From NCBI GenBank assembly GCA_018806985.1, contig JADANN010000154.1, forward strand, positions 29,870-93,869: 64,000 nucleotides of DNA, given 5' to 3'. The DNA is from Angiostrongylus vasorum. Taxonomy: Eukaryota; Nematoda; Chromadorea; Rhabditida; Metastrongylidae. Shown in pieces: positions 60,301 to 64,000 of the stretch (position 1 is the stretch's first letter; each line of letters starts with the position of its first letter). The position numbers and the translations under genes were made by a program. The notes under the pieces were generated by a model. The model had not been told where the DNA came from. It saw only the letters and a list, made by a program, of their open reading frames with translations, and searched no databases.

Positions 60301-60960
60301 CGGACTAATGGTTCCGTAACACACACATCATTAAAGGTCACGTGCCGTGGCGCACCTCTGAGGCGCTTCTGAGGTGAACTGAAAGTGCAGAAATCTGGAC
60401 ATGATTCGAGGTGATGGGCAATGGCGCGCCTCTGTCGCGGACCTGAGGTGAACTGAAAGTACCGTACCCACACATGATTCGAGGTCATGTGCCGTGGTGC
60501 ACCTCTGAGCCGCCTCTGAGGTGAACTGAAAGTGCAAAAATGTGGACATGATTCGAGGTGATGGGCCATGGCGCGCCTCTGGGGCGGACTGATGGTTCCG
60601 TAACCCACACATGATTCGAGGTCATGTGCCGTGGTGCACCTCTGAGCCGCCTCTGAGGTGAACTGAAAGTGCCGAAATCTAGACATGATTCGAGGTGATG
60701 TGCCGTGGCTCGCCACTGAGGCGCCTCTGAGGTGAACTGAAGGTGCAGAAATCTGGACATGATTCGAGGGGATGTGCCATGGCTCGCCTCTGGGCGGACT
60801 GATGGTTCCGTAACACACACATTTTTCAAGGTGAAGTGCCGTGGTGCACAACTGAGCCGCCTATGAGGTGAACTGAAAGTGCGAAATCTGGACATGATTC
60901 GAGGTGATGGGCCATGGCTCGCCTCTGGGGCGGACTAATGCTTCCGTAACACACACATCG
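57331..60960. repeat. Right-zone monomers with GACTAGTGG and GACTAATGC short units
   Basis: The short class here often reads GGCGGACTAGTGG or GGCGGACTAATGC, variants that are rare further left. They are paired with a GTGCATAAATCTGGACATT unit. Such pairs recur near 54.17, 57.30, 57.79, 58.81 and 59.66 kb, so this block type has also been copied. Confidence 0.65.
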
Positions 60961-63000
60961 TTCAAGGCGACGTGCCGTGGTGCACCTCTGAGGCGCCTCT
61001 GAGGTGAACTTGAAGTGCTGATTTCTGGACATCATTCGAGGTGATATGCCGTGGAGCACCTCTGAGGCGCCTCTGAGGTGAACTGAAGGTGCAGAAATCT
61101 GGAGATGATTCGAGGTGATGTGCCGTGGCTCGCTTCTGGGGCGGACTGATGGTTCCGTAATACACACATAATTAAAGGTGACGTGCCGTGGTGCACCTCT
61201 GAGGCGCCTCTGAAGTGAACTGAAGGTGCAGAAATCTGGAGATGATTCGAGGTGATGTGCCGTGGCTCGCTTCTTAGGCGGACTGATGGTTCCGTAACTC
61301 ACACATGATTCGAGGTGACGTGCCGTGGTGCACAACTGAGCCGCCTATGAGGTGAACTGAAAGTGCAGAAATCTGGACATGATTCGAGGTCATGTGCCGT
61401 GGTGCACCTCTGTAGCGCTTCTGAGGTGAACTGAAAGTGAAGAAATCTGGATATGATTCGAGGTGATGTGCCGTGGCTCGCCTCTGGGGGCGGACTAATC
61501 GTTCCGTAACACACACATCATTAAAGGTCACGTGCCGTGGTGCACCTCTGAGGCGCCTCTGAGGTGAACTTGAAGTGCTGATTTCTGGACATCATTCGAG
61601 GTGATATGCGGTGGAGCACCACTGAGGCGCCTCTGAGGTGAACTTGAAGTGCAGAAATCTGGACATGATTCGAGGTCATGTGCCGTGGTGCACCTCTGTA
61701 GCGCTTCTGAGGTGAACTGAAAGTGCAGAAATCTGGACATGATTCGAGGTGATGTGCCGTGGCTCGCCTCTGGGGCGGACTGATGGTTCCGTAACACACA
61801 CATCATTAAAAGTCACGTGCCGTGGCGCACCTCTGAGGCGCTTCTGACGTGAACTGAAAGTGCAGAAATCTGGACATGATTCGAGGTGATGGGCCATGGC
61901 TCGCCTCTGGGGCGGACTAATGCTTCCGTAACACACACATCGTTCAAGGCGACGTGCCGTGGTGCACCTCTGAGGCGCCTCTGAGGTGAACTTGAAGTGC
62001 TGATTTCTGGACATCATTCGAGGTGATATGCCGTGGAGCACCTCTGAGGCGCCTCTGAGGTGAACTGAAGGTGCAGAAATCTGGAGATGATTCGAGGTGA
62101 TGTGCCGTGGCTCGCTTCTGGGGCGGACTGATGGTTCCGTAATACACACATAATTAAAGGTGACGTGCCGTGGTGCACCTCTGAGGCGCCTCTGAGGTGA
62201 ACTGAAGGTGCAGAAATCTGGAGATGATTCGAGGTGATGTGCCGTGGCTCGCTTCTTAGGCGGACTGATGGTTCCGTAACTCACACATGATTCGAGGTGA
62301 CGTGCCGTGGTGCGCAACTGAGCCGCCTATGAGGTGAACTGAAAGTGCAGAAATCTGGACATGATTCGTGGTCATGTGCCGTGGTGCACCTCTGTAGCGC
62401 TTCTGAGGTGAACTGAAAGTGAAGAAATCTGGATATGATTCGAGGTGATGTGCCGTGGCTCGCCTCTGGGGCGGACTAATCGTTCCGTAACACACACATC
62501 ATTAAAGGTCACGTGCCGTGGTGCACCTCTGAGGCGCCTCTGAGGTGAACTGAAGGTGCAGAAATCTGGAGATGATTCGAGGTGATGTGCCGTGGCTCGC
62601 TTCTTAGGCGGACTGATGGTTCCGTAACTCACACATGATTCGAGGTGACGTGCCGTGGTGCGCAACTGAGCCGCCTATGAGGTGAACTGAAAGTGCAGAA
62701 ATCTGGACATGATTCGTGGTCATGTGCCGTGGTGCACCTCTGAGGCGCCTCTGAGGTGAACTTGAAGTGCTGATTTCTGGCCATGATTCGGGGTGATATG
62801 CCGTGGAGCACTTCTGAGCCGCCTATGAGGTGAACTGAAAGTGCAGAAATCTGGACATGATTCGAGGTGATGGGCCATGGCTCGCCTCTGGGGGCGGACT
62901 AATGGTTCCGTAACACACAGATCGTTCAAGGCGACGTGCCGTGGTGCACCTCTGTAGCGTTTCTGAGGTGAACCGAAAGTGCAGAAATCTGGACATGATT
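60961..63000. repeat. Fourteen-monomer repeat of 982 bp with a 348-bp secondary period
   Basis: The variant GCTTCTTAGGCGGACTG lies at about 61269, 62251 and 62599. The spacing of 982 bp fits nine 74-bp plus five 63-bp units (981), and the spacing of 348 bp fits three plus two exactly. The stretches 60.96-61.17 and 61.94-62.15 kb encode the same minus-strand residues, showing near identity. Confidence 0.8.
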
Positions 63001-64000
63001 CGAGGTGATGGGCCATGGCTCGCCTCTGGGGCGGACTAATGGTTCCGTAACACACAGATCGTTCAAGGCGACGTGCCGTGGTGCACCTCTGTAGCGCTTC
63101 TGAGGTGAACTTGAAGTGCTGATTTCTGGACATCATTCGAGGTGATATGCCGTGGAGCACCTCTGAGGCGCCTCTGAGGTGAACTTGAAGTGCTGATTTC
63201 TGGACATGATTCGAGGTGATGTGCCGTGGCTCGCCTCTGGGGCGGACTGATGGTTCCGTAACACACACATCGTTCAAGGCGACGTGCCGTGGTGCACCTC
63301 TGAGGCGCCTCTGAATTGAAATTGAAGTGGTGATTTCTGGACATGATTCGAGGTGATGGGCCACGGCGCGCCTCTGTCGCGGACCTGAGATGAACTGAAA
63401 GTACCGTAACCCGCACATGATTCGAGGTGACGTGCCGTGGTGCACAACTGAGCCGCCTATAAGGTGACCTGAAAGTGCAGAAATCTGGACATGATTCGAG
63501 GTGATGTGCCGTGGCTGCGCTCTGTGCTCTGAGGCGGACTGATGAGTGCCGTAACTCTACACATGATTCGAGGTGACGTGCCGTGGTGCATCTGAGCCGC
63601 CTGTGAGCGAACTGAATGGTGCAGAAATCTGGACATGATTCGAGGTCATGTGCCGTGGTGCACCCTCTGTGAGCGCTTCTGAGGTGAACTGAAAGTGCAG
63701 AAATCTGGACATGATTCGAGGTGATGTGCCGTGGCTCGCCTCTGGGGGCGGACTAATGGTTCCGTAACACACACATCATTAAAGGTCACGTGCCGTGGTG
63801 CACCTCTGAGGCGCCTCTGAGGTGAACTGAAAGTGCAGAAATCTGGATATGATTCGAGGTGATGTGCCGTGGCTCGCCTCTGGGGGCGGACTGATGGTTC
63901 CGTAACACACACATCATTCAAAGGTGACGTGCCGTGGTGCACCTCTGAGGCGCCTCTGAGGTGAACTTGAAGTGCTGATTTCTGGACATGATTCGAGGTG
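63001..64000. repeat. Right end of the window, still inside the array
   Basis: Monomers continue to the last base, which falls inside a unit of the GAACTTGAAGTGC type. Near 63500-63620 two units are unusually altered (GCTGCGCTCTGTGCTCTGAG and GGTGCATCTGAGCC with a shortened core). Normal units follow, so this is not the array edge. Confidence 0.7.

Larger units (their letters stand above)
5525..64000. repeat. Satellite DNA array of 74-bp and 63-bp monomers, continuing past the window
   Basis: About 58.5 kb of tandem monomers, roughly 800 units, without any interrupting gene or transposon. The canonical 74-bp unit runs from GTGCCGTGGTGCACC through a doubled CCTCTGAGG motif, GAACTGAAAG, CAGAAATCTGGACATGATT and CGAGGTGAT, and is about 54% G+C with three CpG sites. 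The second class is 63 bp and lacks one 11-bp unit of the doubled motif. Spacings between recurring variants decompose into sums of 74 and 63. The right edge lies outside the window. The role is unknown: a centromeric, pericentromeric or subtelomeric heterochromatic satellite is likely from the structure, but nothing in the sequence proves it. The long minus-strand open frames across it are not called as genes. Confidence 0.98.

Noticed and set aside
5397..63942. Very many minus-strand open frames with Met starts, 60 to 818 codons, that look like a repetitive protein family
   Set aside because: All three minus frames are open over the same bases, the frame cycles every 222 bp because of the 74-bp unit, and one-base indels are common. 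A conserved protein would keep one frame. The products contain only the three translations of the monomer.
5525..64000. CRISPR-like regular repeats
   Set aside because: There are no unique spacers between repeats. The whole 74-bp unit is repeated, and no cas-like genes are present.
5525..64000. Telomeric repeat or rDNA spacer
   Set aside because: The unit is 74 bp with no short G-rich telomere motif, and no rRNA gene segment is visible.
5525..64000. CENP-B box as evidence for a centromere
   Set aside because: I looked for the TTCG...CGGGA pattern in the monomer and saw only an isolated TTCG in GATTCGAGG. There is no basis for claiming a CENP-B site.

Overview
The window looks like nuclear DNA of a multicellular eukaryote, probably an invertebrate. 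It has an AT-rich flank of about 5.4 kb with tRNA-related interspersed repeats and splice-like signals, followed by about 58.5 kb of uninterrupted satellite DNA that runs off the right edge. There are no bacterial operons, ribosome-binding sites, rRNA genes or CRISPR arrays. I could not name the species. Splice-like sites with intron lengths of 60 to 75 bp and T-rich acceptors ending in TTTCAG or TTTTAG would suit a compact invertebrate genome such as a nematode, but that is inference.

Flank (1-5524). No gene can be called with confidence. The clearest content is a dispersed repeat family, about 270-295 bp when complete, with a tRNA-like middle section. Copies lie at 701-995 (+), 1131-1245 (-), 1246-1368 (+), 1383-1665 (+), 2487-2753 (-), 2780-2880 (-) and 2925-3050 (+). 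Two copies meet head to head and form a large palindrome at 1131-1368. A second, diverged repeat pair lies at 3025-3260 and 4205-4420. Short coding-like stretches with plausible splice sites or a poly(A) signal are recorded at low confidence (301-553, 3516-3742, 3925-4122, 4839-4991, 5154-5384).

Satellite array (5525-64000). The unit is a 74-bp monomer (about 54% G+C by my count of a canonical copy). A second class of 63 bp lacks exactly one copy of an internal 11-bp duplication. Roughly 800 monomers are present. Subfamilies are ordered into higher-order repeats and long duplicated blocks, and nearly every spacing I measured is a sum of 74s and 63s: 559 (5x74+3x63), 781 (8+3), about 1797 (20+5), 1373 (16+3), 982 (9+5) and 348 (3+2). 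Three zones can be told apart. The left zone (5.5-17.3 kb) has its own variants and neat higher-order repeats. The middle zone (17.3-24 kb) is rich in single-base insertions. The right zone (24-64 kb) is a mosaic of copied blocks 1-2 kb long.

Many long open frames exist on the minus strand through the array, up to 818 codons. They are judged to be by-products of the repeat: all three minus frames are open at once, and 74 is not a multiple of 3, so the frames cycle every 222 bp. The most notable content is therefore the satellite itself: its two length classes one helical turn apart, its dyad-symmetric core, its nucleosome-sized dimer and its block-copy history.
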